Shown here: positions 33,670 through 43,905 of the stretch, one piece after another
Layout of the letters: the number at the start of each line of letters is the position of its first letter
Position numbering within the stretch: position 1 is the stretch's first letter
Source of the DNA: Lytechinus variegatus
Lineage: Eukaryota > Echinodermata > Echinoidea > Temnopleuroida > Toxopneustidae
Assembly: GCF_018143015.1 (NCBI RefSeq)
Contig: NC_054741.1
Span: forward strand, 16,119,736-16,183,735
Direction of reading: 5' to 3'
DNA: 64,000 bases
Program-made: the position numbers and the translations under genes
Notes under the pieces: generated by a model
What the model was told of the DNA's origin: nothing
What the model saw: only the letters and a program-made list of their open reading frames with translations
Database searches by the model: none

Positions 33670-34010
33670 ACTCGACAAATCTTTTGTCTCTTCGAACAGC
33701 CAATCGGGGATAAATGAGAATATTTTTATTGTATAATACCGATCTACTGCATGATTATATAATTATCATTTCTCGTGGGAGGGACGTGATTATCAGTATA
33801 CTATCGAGAGGTTTTACGGCACTGAATCTAGGCGTCATGTCCTCATTCAAATTATCTGGCAGTTGCACTTTCATATAGCCATATCTATTGGAATCACGTG
33901 CCTTCATCATTATACCATGAGACGCCTCCCCTACTCTCAAAATTAATGACAAGAAAGCGTGCGCGCTTCGTACGGAAGGAGCTCACTCCTTCCCAATTTT
34001 GTACGTACCC
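33214..34010. other. non-coding stretch with simple repeats
   Basis: A G run lies at 33570-33579, with a C then CT run at 33636-33672. GCGCGC-rich words near 33345 and 33480 recall the anonymous repeat seen at 3.3 kb. No gene was seen. Confidence 0.5.
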
Positions 34011-34013
34011 TTA

Positions 34014-34475
34014 TACCGTGTTTACACATGACTCGGCTCGAGTGTTGAATCCTCAAGCAGGGTCGAACGCTGCGAAGAGGGCATGCTGTGATCGCGTTTA
34101 TACGTACATATAAAAAGGCGAGTTCAACACGGCTCGCGGATCTCGAACGGAAGAAGAATTATGACGTCGCAAATTAAAGGCGGGAAATTCACCGCCGGAA
34201 TCGAATCTTGTCCGTGCGAACAACAATGCCAAAAGTGAAAGCGCGCGCAGTGACCTAGGTCAAGAGGGTTCGACACGGCTTTCTGTTTACACACGAAAAA
34301 ATTGCCGAGTCTGACTCGGCTCGCGGGTTGAAACCTACGATTTTGGCGGATCAAAAAAGCCGTGTTCGACACGGCTCGCGGATCACACTGATCGCGTTTA
34401 CACAGCATAAAATTGCCGTGTTCGACACGGCTCGCGTGTCGAACCCCCGAGCCGTGTCCCTGTGTAAACACGGTA
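34014..34475. mobile_element. Harbinger-like MITE, 462 bp, TTA target duplication
   Basis: TTA flanks both ends (34011-34013 and 34476-34478). The ends are TACCGTGTTTACACATGACT and, inverted, TACCGTGTTTACACAGGGAC. A three-base TTA duplication is typical of PIF/Harbinger movers. The interior carries repeated, self-complementary GTGTTCGACACGGCTCGCG motifs at about 34123, 34267, 34358 and 34413, with a diverged copy near 34310. Reading frames across it have no protein signature. Confidence 0.85.
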
Positions 34476-34478
34476 TTA

Positions 34479-35847
34479 TTCTCGCAAACAAGCTCCTTCG
34501 TCATTCAAAAGACGTCCTCAGAATTTATGAAGATAATATGAGAATTGTCTCTCAAATTACAATGGAAGATCAAGGAGCAGGAGGGACACCCCCCCCCCCG
34601 TCCCTAAAGCCACCTAGCTAAAACGCACTTAATAAGTAACTCACAATTTTATTCGGCCCCCCCCCTTCCAGTACCACGACCCAAGGTAGGTCACTATAGA
34701 GGAAGATAGTGACTGCCGGCCATGGGTATGGCCGAAGAGGTAAGGAAGATCGAGTTTTGTGAGGAAATCGACCATTATCGATAATCTTGGGGCGGGGAAA
34801 TAGGCTTGGTAAACAAAGCCATGATGAAATAGAAAATCCAGAGCTGACGGCGAAAGGCTGGCTAATAGCATGATATTATTACCTCTCTCCTTTAAGGATG
34901 AGGGAGGGGATCATGAAAATAGGTATACGATCAGTATGGTTTGGCCAGAATAGATACAGATTTTCTGGTCTTCATGATTGTACTCATCTTGCAACGACAG
35001 TGCAGTTAAAACATTACGAAACTGACATAAACTGAAATTTCAAGTGCTTATCCGGGTGATAACTCAGTTTCAAAATCGATCTCAAATAGAAAACCTCATA
35101 TACACACACCGTCCCACTTAACATTATACACACACCGTCCCACTTAACATTATACACACGCACACACCCACAACACACACCCTCGCTTCCTCTCTCTATT
35201 CTTGACTATCCTTTGCCTTCTTGTTTTCATATACATTCAAACTGATCGAATTGTTATGCGACAAATGCAAATATTTGTTTTCTTAAAGCAAACTGATTCA
35301 TCTCAATTCTGCATATTGCATTTTCACAACTCAAATATCCCTTTTTTGTACAAGTATATTGAATAAAAATATAAAAAAATCTTTACATGGACCCACTTTA
35401 ATTCGTGAATCCACCACACAATAGAAATCTATCGATTTTCTTCTATATTCAGACCATAACACTTTATTACAACACAAAAAATCGCGTGCAAGACCTATCT
35501 GCCTAAAATTTAACAAACTAAAAAAAGACACCCAAACGAAACAAAGAGTGAGAGTAATGATTACTCGATATTCTCGTATTTCATCGTTTGCACATGAAAG
35601 AGGGAGGAGAGAAACGGTCTTAAAACATCTTTTGTCATCATAGACAAATAGTGACACGCGTTATGACGTGTGTGATGCAATATCGTTTCATTTTTACGAT
35701 AACTCAGTTATACATTAAATTTTGCAGTTGTTATCGGAAGGCAATATTTGAATGCCAATGTTTAACCACACTGTGCGTATGATGAAAATTAGGTTATGAT
35801 ATTTGAAAGCCCCAAACTTCAACAATTTCACAAGTTTTCTCTCACTC
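34479..35847. other. non-coding stretch, nothing firm
   Basis: C runs lie near 34590 and 34658, and AT-rich sequence follows. A 108-residue frame at 35657-35331 on the minus strand shows no recognisable motif. A two-copy tandem repeat is listed separately. Confidence 0.5.
35101..35152. repeat. perfect two-copy tandem repeat, 26-bp unit
   Basis: Two identical copies, each starting TACACACACCGTCCCACTTA, lie back to back and are followed by a CA-rich run. Confidence 0.92.
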
Positions 35848-35849
35848 TA

Positions 35850-36884
35850 CAGCGCGTCCCAAAAAAATGTCCCTCTGATATGCGGCTTAATAATTTCCAA
35901 AAATTAAAATTATTCTCAATGAAATGTATGGATATAGGAAGCCCATCTCATGTTCTAACTTCTATAAAAATTTAATTGGTCTCGCTTCAGTGGTTTTGAA
36001 TACACAGCCTACTATGTAACAGTGGTGCTTTTCAGCCCATTCCAAGTTTGTATGCATGCAACACTGCTTTGTGTTCTGCACTTTCTTGCATATCAACCCC
36101 CTTTGACCATTCTGACCAAGGAGATATCACCTCTATCTCCTCGTTCTGACCAGGGAAATCTCCAGGCTCATCAAATCACAACCTTGAGCATGTTCAGAAG
36201 GGCAAAAACAGTATTTGACAGTTCATATCATGTTTGATGAACGGGAGATGCACAATGATTGAGACAACGGGTCATGTCTGTTTCATGCATAATTCCAAAA
36301 TACTGCATTTTTGTTTTCATTACTTTTTTTTAGTTAATTAACTACTGAGGTCAAGTTCAATAATTCAGTGTAACTTTTTAAAAGAAAAAAGTAAAAAAAA
36401 AATTGGTATAGTTTCTTTTCGCAAAGGGTGATTAACTTGTGGATTCCCCTTTTCCAGCTTATTTTACTCATCCATCATTCACATTTTCTTTCAAGTTGGT
36501 GCACTGATTCCCTTTATCAATCATCAAACAAACTTAATTTTTTATGTTTCTTGTCCTTCTGAACATGCTCAGGTTTATGATTTGATGAGCCTAGATATGA
36601 TTAGGGAATTATCCCTGCTCAGATCCTGGATGTAAGAATCGGGGTTAACATGCCATAGACAATGAAGAAATGCATCAATGCTGCAAACTTGGAATGAGCT
36701 AAAATGCACCACTGTTACATAACAGAGTGTGTATTCAAAACCGCTGAAGCGCGACCAATGAAATTTTCATAGAAGTTAGAACATGAAATGAGCTTTCTAC
36801 TCATGAACATTTATTTGAGAATCCTACCACATTTTAGAATTAATTCAGTCCTATGTCAAAGGGACATTTTTTTGGGACGCGCTG
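35850..36884. mobile_element. mariner-like foldback element, 1035 bp, TA target duplication
   Basis: TA flanks both ends (35848-35849 and 36885-36886). Terminal repeats are CAGCGCGTCCCAAAAAAATG, and complementarity continues imperfectly for about 200 bases inward (for example AACAGTGGTGC with GCACCACTGTTA, and TGGTCTCGCTTCAG with its counterpart near 36750). A further inverted pair with GGCTCATCAAATCA and TGATTTGATGAGCC lies nearer the centre. No transposase frame remains. TA duplication and this terminus fit a Tc1/mariner-type parent. Confidence 0.88.
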
Positions 36885-36886
36885 TA

Positions 36887-37583
36887 TTTCCCCCTTCTCT
36901 CTCCATCTCCCTCTCTTTCTACTCTCCCTCTTTCTTTGAAAAAGATAAGATGTGTTCGACCTTTCATGCATTCTGTCAGGACTATGTGCAAAAGTTGAAG
37001 TAAAATAAATTCGAAAGACATTGTACTTGGGTTTTTTTCTAACCTGCAATTATAGAAATACGCAATAATAATGATAATAATGATAACAATATATTATAAC
37101 AATGATAACGATAATGATAATTGATAATAATAATAATGATCAGTTTCTTATATGGCCCTGGAAGCGGGGGTGCCAAAGCCCCCCCACAAAAAAAAAAAAA
37201 AAAAATAAATAAATAAAAAATTCCGCGTGGGTTTTGCGTGTATTATTCTCCGTAGGCAGCACCCCCGGTATTCTGGAAGAAATGACCTTCATTTTGTAGT
37301 GAAAACCTTTTTTGGCTTCTCTTTTTCAAAGTTCTCGGGACCAGTTTTGATATCCATTTTGTATTGAAAATCTTTTCTTCTAATTTTTTATTTTTATTAT
37401 TTATTTATTATTTTCTGCTTTTCAAATTTACATCAGCGCCCCCACAAAAAAAATGTTCCCAGGTCCCTGTTTCCTTATATAGCGCAAATTACAGTTGAGA
37501 CTCTTAGCGCTCTAAAAAAAAGTAGTATGAGAATGAAACTTAGATACATAATTATAAAATTTGAAACTGAATTTAGAGAATTT
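36887..37583. other. non-coding stretch with A-rich and ATT-rich simple sequence
   Basis: ATAATGATAA-type low complexity lies at 37060-37140 and an A run at 37188-37205. CCCCCACAAAAAAA occurs at both 37178 and 37440, possibly the edges of an old repeat. No gene was seen. Confidence 0.5.
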
Positions 37584-37588
37584 GGAAC

Positions 37589-38059
37589 CAGGGGCGGATC
37601 CAGGATTTTTTTGAGGGGGGACGTAGCGCGCACGGAAGGTGCGGCCTGACTGGGGTCGAGTACTCCCCCAGAAAAAAAATTAAACACCATATATGCGATT
37701 TCAGAGTTTTTTAGTTCATTAACTCTATATAATTTTTTTATCGATTTCATAAGTAAAATATGCGTTTTTGTTGACCTATAGTTGACGCTATATGGGTTTG
37801 ACTGATAAAAAAACGAGAGTGTGGCACACGTACATATACATGTAGATATGCTAGAGTAGGCGTGACTTACAAAGTCTTATTTACATCCATGCATGCTGTC
37901 AACCAGTGAGTAAACCTATGAGGGTCGGGCCAGCCGTTACGAGGCCGTAAATTAAACTTGGGTATAATACCTCCTTAATTTTCTTTCAGTTTAAGCGTAT
38001 ATCAAGTTAAAAAGAATTCTATTTTCTGCAGGTTCCCCCCCCCCTTGGATCTGCCCCTG
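37589..38059. mobile_element. hAT-like MITE, 471 bp
   Basis: The left end is CAGGGGCGGATCCAGGATTT and the right end is inverted, CAGGGGCAGATCCAAGG. GGAAC lies immediately outside both ends, a 5-bp direct repeat that may be a shortened duplication. The interior is non-coding. The ends match 56744-56946 and the elements in the tRNA array. Confidence 0.78.
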
Positions 38060-38064
38060 GGAAC

Positions 38065-38940
38065 TAAATATAATGCATCAATATTGGGAAAATTTGCATG
38101 ATCATGATGACAACCAGAATGTAGGTCTATGTGCATGATGTATATTTGCCTTTATAATTGTATAAAATGATAAGGTTAAAAGCAATGCATTTTGGGTTTC
38201 TGTCAGATCAGATATTGATATGTACAATCACGTTCGCACCATAGCGATAGCTTCTTGTATTATTTGATTTGGGTCGTCAATCGACTAGCGAAAATCCGAG
38301 GAAAAAGGACAATATTAGAGACGACCAGTGGCTTTGTCATGTAGAAATCTAGACGATTTTTGAATCCGCAACTGGAGTATGGTACGCCAAATTGGAAGCG
38401 TTCAAAAGTGTCTCATCGCGGCTTATAACACATTGAGACTGTTTAGTTCGATTCTTTTTTTAACTAAAAATTCAATCAATTTGTGGAAAAACGTTCAAAT
38501 CATTAGGAATCTTTTGTAACTTTGGTGTATTTTTTTCACAATAATGGAAATGGACATATTTTGCTAATTTCAAGGAGAGGTTGCGCGATTGAATATTTCC
38601 AGAAGCTAATATGGCGCAGTCACACCTGATCGTAAAACCACAGTAAATTATGATTTGGGAGAAAAGCATAGGGAATTCGATTAATACACTGAAGAGATTG
38701 ACTGTCAGTGGTTCATCCCATAACTTTTTTTCACAGTTAAGTTAACATAAGCTTTGAACATATTGATTCGTATTGATCTCGCAAGCTTTACCTGAATATA
38801 TACGGCAATTGTTGGTATTTGTTATTGTATGGAAATTTTTAATGAGATAATAATATCAATTAAATAAGATTTATTTAATTCATATAAAATTATATCAAAA
38901 TTGATAAAACTAAATTCTTGCAATACGATGAAAGTTATCC
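38065..38940. other. AT-rich stretch; possible LINE scrap
   Basis: At about 38348-38400 one plus-strand frame reads FLNPQLEYGTPNW, which resembles the 'LVRPHLEYG..W' segment downstream of LINE reverse transcriptases. It is too short to claim. No other structure was seen. Confidence 0.4.
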
Positions 38941-39348
38941 ATGACGTGACCAACTAGATCCCCTTGAAAACAATTATTTGATACACAATAAAACGCTTTT
39001 AACCTAATTTAACTTATCCGGTGAATTCATTCCTTTTTTTTCTACCACTAGTCCAAGGTTGTTGAATTACAAGTGTGAGACAAGTGTTTTCTCAGCCGGG
39101 GTAACGCAGAAAATTTGGCTCGTGCGAACATGAAAAAAAATTACATCGGTATGGGGGTAAACGTCGGCCAGACCGGGGGGCGTTTCATAAAGCTGTTCGT
39201 AAGTTAAGAGCGACTTTACGAACGACTGGTGAATTACCTTTCTTACGCGTAACCAAATCGCCAATTAATATACCATTTACCACAAGAAAGGATCACCAGT
39301 CGTTCTTAAAGTCGCTCTTAACTTACGAACAGCTTTATGAAACATCCA
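38941..39348. repeat. left arm of a large inverted duplication
   Basis: This ~408-base arm starts ATGACGTGACCAACTAGATC and is repeated in inverse orientation at 39565-39970 with only scattered differences, around a 216-base spacer. Its inner 170 bases are a MITE. Outside the MITE the arms share non-repetitive-looking sequence. Confidence 0.9.
39177..39348. mobile_element. MITE with GTTTCATAAAGCTG ends, copy A
   Basis: A 172-bp palindromic element runs from GGGGCGTTTCATAAAGCTGT to its inverse ACAGCTTTATGAAACATCC. Internal arms pair through CGTAAGTTAAGAGCGACTTT. The same family occurs at 39565-39737, with fragments at 40010-40077 and 11298-11346. Non-coding. Confidence 0.85.
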
Positions 39349-39564
39349 CCGGGATTATACAGTTGATGTTTTTGACAAACCTGAAAGCGTTTTAGAAGTT
39401 TGCCACAATCAGTAACAACTAGTGTATGCGAACTCCATTCCATTTGGGGGGAGGTTTATTAAGTATTGATAACAAGTTCATTTTGATTGGAATACATTGT
39501 CGATAGGAAGAAACATGCATAGCAACTTGGCCCTGGGAACGGGCCTGGGAAGAGGGAGTGCTGA

Positions 39565-39737
39565 TGGGTGTTTCATAAAGCTGTTCGTAAAGTTATGAAC
39601 GACTTTACGCACGACTGGTGATCCTTTCTTGTGGTAAATGGTATATTAATTGGCGATTCGGTTACGCGTAAGAAAGGTAATTCACCAGTCGTTCGTAAAG
39701 TCGCTCTTAACTTACGAACAGCTTTATGAAACGCCCC
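39565..39737. mobile_element. MITE with GTTTCATAAAGCTG ends, copy B
   Basis: A 173-bp element begins GGGTGTTTCATAAAGCTGTT and ends with the inverse of GGGGCGTTTCATAAAG. Its left half (TTTACGCACGACTGGTGATC) matches the half-MITE at 40010-40077 better than it matches copy A. This hints at exchange between copies. Confidence 0.85.
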
Positions 39738-39970
39738 CGGTCTGGCCGACGTTTACCCCCATACCGATGTATTTTTTTTCATGTTCGCACGAGCCAAATT
39801 TTCTGCGTTACCCCGGCTGAGAAAACACTTGTCTCACACTTGTAATTCAACAACCTTAGACTAGTGGTAGAAAAAAAGGAATGAATTCACCGGATAAGTT
39901 AAATTAGATTAAAAGCGTTTTATTATATATCAAATAATTGTTTTTAAGGGGATCTAGTTGGTCACGTCAT
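39565..39970. repeat. right arm of the large inverted duplication
   Basis: This is the inverse partner of 38941-39348. It includes MITE copy B (39565-39737) and ends GATCTAGTTGGTCACGTCAT at 39970. It is immediately followed by about 40 bases and then half of a third MITE. Confidence 0.9.
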
Positions 39971-40009
39971 TATTAGGTCATTACTCAATTACATAGGGAT
40001 ATCACATAG

Positions 40010-40077
40010 CACAAGAAAGGATCACCAGTCGTGCGTAAAGTCATTCGTATCTTACGCACAGCTTTATGAAACACCCA
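40010..40077. mobile_element. half of a third GTTTCATAAAGCTG-type MITE
   Basis: CACAAGAAAGGATCACCAGT is followed by CGTGCGTAAAG and a right end CAGCTTTATGAAACACCC. The left half is missing locally and may be the left half of copy B, displaced by the inverted duplication. Confidence 0.75.
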
Positions 40078-41989
40078 CCTGGGGGTGTTAAAAGCACCCA
40101 AAGACTTGTCTATAGAGGGTGCTTCGTATGTTATAAACCATAGACAGTATCCCCTGGAAATAAAGTTGGTATGCTAAAAAGTAGAATTTGACCCAAATCA
40201 CCTTCAAAATTGAGTGAGCCCCCACCCTTGTTTATTGATTGTCCTTTTTTAAACCAACAAATCCTCTTCAAAAATGGTTCCTAACACCATACTTGACACA
40301 TGCACTTTAATCTTTATTACTTTGTCCGTTTTCTATCATCTCTCTCTGATTCCACTATCTTGAACATTCATTGACAGGTATCCATGGCACTGCCAGGCGA
40401 TCATGAAATTCACTTGATCAGATTAAAAAGTACATCGTCACCGGATCGCCGATGAATATTAAGAGAGAGGGGGAGGGTGGGGGGCGGACTTGATGGAAAT
40501 CTGTAATAGATACACGTATAATGTGATAACATGACACATGACTTGCTTCTTAGATCAGATAAGGGATATTTGAGAGGTTGAAAGAGGAATGTAGGAATAA
40601 AGGGGTTGCGAGGTATATATGAGAGATCGGAGAAGAATTTTGATCACTCTTCATAAAAGAGTAAAAGACCCTCCTCGTTCTCTAAATTAATTTTGTAATA
40701 TTGTGATCTAACCAAGACTTTTTTTAACTTAGAGAATGATTACTTCTTCTTGGAATTACTACTACATCTTCTCAGATCATTCTTACATCAGGCTTTTGAA
40801 TTAGTCTGATCTGAAATCTTCAAACTGATTCGGACTCCCTAGGAACATATCAAAATGAATGACATGAACGAGACTGACAAAGAATCTCATGGTAGTCATG
40901 AAGACGCAAATCTTGACGGAAAATTATAGAAAAATTGGCTGATCATGCTGATGTTTTTTTTTTTTGGGGGGGGGTTAATACACGATATCGAAATGATGAA
41001 TTAATGGAACGGATGAGGTAAAAGAAAACATCACGTGATCGAGAAATAATCGGATTAAAACAAAATGCGGACTCTTTTAAAGATTCGATTACCTCTTGAC
41101 TGATTAAATGCGATCTGCAGTTCTTGTTTGATGATTTACCGTGTAGAGATAATGAATGCAAACATGAAACGAATGCCATGCCCATAGGAGATATCGGGAA
41201 ATAAGAACCGACTTCTAGAAAATGAGAAAAACATCTCAATGTAAATTCATGCTACTATCGAGAACATTATCCGTAATTAAATACTTACAGAATTACATTG
41301 AATTTATTAGAAGGGTATGGTGAATTGATGAATATGGGGAACCAGGAGAAGGCTTGAGGAAAGAGAGATTGCATAAAAGTTTCGATGAAAGTGGATTGAT
41401 AATGAACTCCATCAGAAATAATTGGAATTGTAGATTTCACAGTCATCAACTTCGTTTGTAGTTATTTGCAAATAATTACCAATGTTGTACTGCTTTGGTT
41501 ATTAACATTTTCTGCGAATTGTTGTTTCTATCCGTGATGGCGGGTTACATCACTTTATATGCACCTAACTGTTGATGTACAAATGAGGGAGCCCATGATT
41601 TTGCAAATATAGTCTTTTCATTTTGCTAGGTTTTATCCTACGACACTGATGCCAATTCCAATGTTTATTTAAAACCTTATAATCTATATTCTGATAGCTT
41701 AAATTGAAATATTTTCATACAATAAACTCAAAAGAAAAAGCGATTGTGATGCGACGTCATCGGCTTCCTTAGTGCATACAGTCCATATTGTGCATGATTA
41801 TAATTTGGGAAATTCAGCTAAACTTTAATATGTGTAAGATTTTATTAACGTTTTTTTATTTGACGTCTTCATTTGCTGAAAAAATAACAGCATAATATTT
41901 GTTTCACTTCCTCTTTAAATTCAAATTAACTGTTAGGATGAACTTTATCTTTGAGAAAACTCATTTAGCTTCACATCTCTTGTATACAG
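40078..41989. other. non-coding stretch, nothing recognised
   Basis: A G-rich run lies at 40465-40490 and a T/G run at 40955-40976. Short frames such as 41239-40943 (minus) lack any recognised motif. Confidence 0.5.
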
Positions 41990-42837
41990 ATGGGGACTTG
42001 GGGACCATACCCCCCCCCCTTAAGAAAAGTTTGACGACCAAGAAAAACGGAGAAAAGGAAAGAGGGTGAAATATTATTATTTTCTGAATATTAAGTCAAA
42101 ATCTGTCGCAAAATTGGATTTTCGTATATATTAAAAAGGTCATTTTTTCTCGCTCACTCGGCTCGCTCTCGGCTTTTCAAAAGTACTGTATACGGCACGG
42201 ACCAATTTTTCTCACTAATCTACTTCTTCACAATCATAATACACGATGTTTGGAAACAGAAAATTAAACGACCCGGTAAAAATGAAAACATAACATCCAA
42301 GAAACTCGGGAAGTACATGACATCTTTACTGAAGAAAGGGAAATTGGTTGCGATTATTATCTATAAAAAAGTTTCATTAAGGGAAGTAAAAGCGTACTTA
42401 AATTTGGTCGCAAGAAACATGAATAATCTAATTACTCGAGAAAAGGTCGAGAAAATTATGCCTCGTGACTGGTATATGTTACGGCTTTCTTCGCCATCAA
42501 ATCGAATCATTTTGTACTCTGCTAAAGAAAATATAAGATTGAGGAGCATTCGGTAACATTTTTTCTTTGAAAAAAAAGGGTAAAGGTACTTTAAGTTTCA
42601 TCCACCTTTTCACTAATCGACAGCTAAAATATGATTATTGTTGCTGATTTTTTTTGGGGGGGGTAGTCTTAAAAAAGACCTAAGGTTTAAGTAAATGGCT
42701 TTATCTATATAAACAAAATATTTCATAAGTTCTCAACAAATAATGCAAGCGCGAAGCATGGGCACTTTTTATGCAATAATATTGAGCAATTGGTATTTAT
42801 TTAACTGAACAACAATACGAGGCTACATTCGCGAAGC
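41990..42837. repeat. anonymous repeats of the CTCGCTCACTCGGCTCGC type
   Basis: Segment 41990-42190 carries a C run, purine-rich sequence and CTCGCTCACTCGGCTCGCTC. Its inverse counterpart is at 61145-61400 (GAGTGAGCGAAGCGAGCAAG). Segment 42640-42850 has a T/G run and GCGCGAAGCATGGGCA. The class is unknown and boundaries are not defined. Confidence 0.35.
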
Positions 42838-43458
42838 GTAAATACAAAATTTCTTGGTATTATCATTGACAGTAATTTAACATGGTCACATCACATAAAT
42901 GAAATTGAAAACAAGGTAGCGAAAAATATCGGAATTATATATCGCCTAAGCTTTTATCTTCCAAAACCGGTTCTACGTACATTATATTGCTCTCTAATCT
43001 TGCCATATTTTTATTATTGTAATTTGGTCTGGGCTAACACATACCAAACCCATCTTAAAAAATTATGTTCCCTTCAAAATAAAATTGTGCGTATAATTTC
43101 TGTGAACGACATCATACCACCAACAGACACGAAATCTTTATTTCATTCCCAGAAACTGCTGAAATTTAACGACATCAATAAACTTCAGCAATGTAATTTT
43201 ATGTACAGGTGTTTAAATTCTCAAATTCCAGAAAATTTTCGTGATTTCTTTACGCATGTATCAAATATACATCATTTTGATACCCGAACAAATAACCAAA
43301 TATATATTCCTAAACACAAAAAGATTATCTTTCAACACAACATCCGTTATTCTGGCCCCAAAATATGGAATGATCTTCCAGACTTCATAAAAAAATCCTT
43401 GTCAGCAACTAGCTTAAAATTTAAGATTAAAAAATCAATTTTATCATCCTATGCTTGA
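42838..43458 (+). pseudogene. LINE ORF2 C-terminal fragment (206 codons)
   Basis: The frame begins VNTKFLGIIIDSNLTW, the conserved block just after the reverse transcriptase palm. It then reads HINEIENKVAKNIGIIYRL, LPYFYYCNLVWANTYQTH, LKKLCSLQNKIVRII and, near the end, YSGPKIWNDLPDFIKK and SLKFKIKKSIL. This order is typical of CR1/Jockey-group elements. It is uninterrupted by stops but lacks the catalytic core, so it cannot be functional. Confidence 0.88.
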
Positions 43459-43727
43459 ATATCCTAATACCTTACATTCCTTTTGATCTTAAGTTAACAT
43501 GAATAATGTGCAAATGTTGCGGCATTATTATTTTTATCTCTCCCTCTCTCCATCATACATTGTTGTACGCTCTACTTGCTCGGTACTCGGTAACTCATGC
43601 CCGCCCGCCTTCCTGCTCACTTCTCCCTCTCTCGTTTTCTTCCCGTTTTCTTTTCTACTTCTCTTCTCCTTTCCTCGCCCTTCTTATCTTTGTATTGTAT
43701 TTTGTGTATTGTATATATTTGTCCATA

Positions 43728-43772
43728 GGCGTATCCCGCCACAAGCATTATGCTTCTAGGGACATACGCCTT
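43728..43772 (+). repeat. hairpin in the LINE 3' UTR
   Basis: AGGCGTATCCC and GGGACATACGCCT pair around a loop containing GCATTATGCTTC. Structured 3' UTR hairpins occur in several LINE groups, where the reverse transcriptase recognises the template's 3' end. The role here is inferred. Confidence 0.45.
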
Positions 43773-43905
43773 CCTCTTTACACATAAGTTGTTTATATTT
43801 ATATTCTTTATAGAAATTGATTTGAAGTGTATTCTTGTGAACAATAATGAATGTAACTTTGTAAAATGGAGGAAAATAAATGTTTATTTGAATTGAATTG
43901 AAAAT

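Larger units (their letters stand above)
42838..43905 (+). mobile_element. 5'-truncated LINE (CR1/Jockey group), ORF2 C-terminus plus 3' UTR
   Basis: An open frame without a start runs from 42838 to a stop at 43458. It is followed by a ~450-base 3' UTR ending in AATAAATGTTTATTTGAATT and a short GAATT repeat tail. The tail and protein match the CR1/Jockey-type group of LINEs rather than the L1-type element at 3.7-8.2 kb. The endonuclease and most of the reverse transcriptase are absent, as expected for incomplete reverse transcription. Confidence 0.85.

Noticed and set aside
34124-34621. Two overlapping frames of 97-126 residues
   Set aside because: They lie across the TTA-flanked MITE and its GTGTTCGACACGG repeats, and show no domain.
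38348-38400. LINE reverse-transcriptase scrap FLNPQLEYGTPNW
   Set aside because: About 17 codons only, with no flanking homology that can be read. Mentioned in the stretch description but not called.
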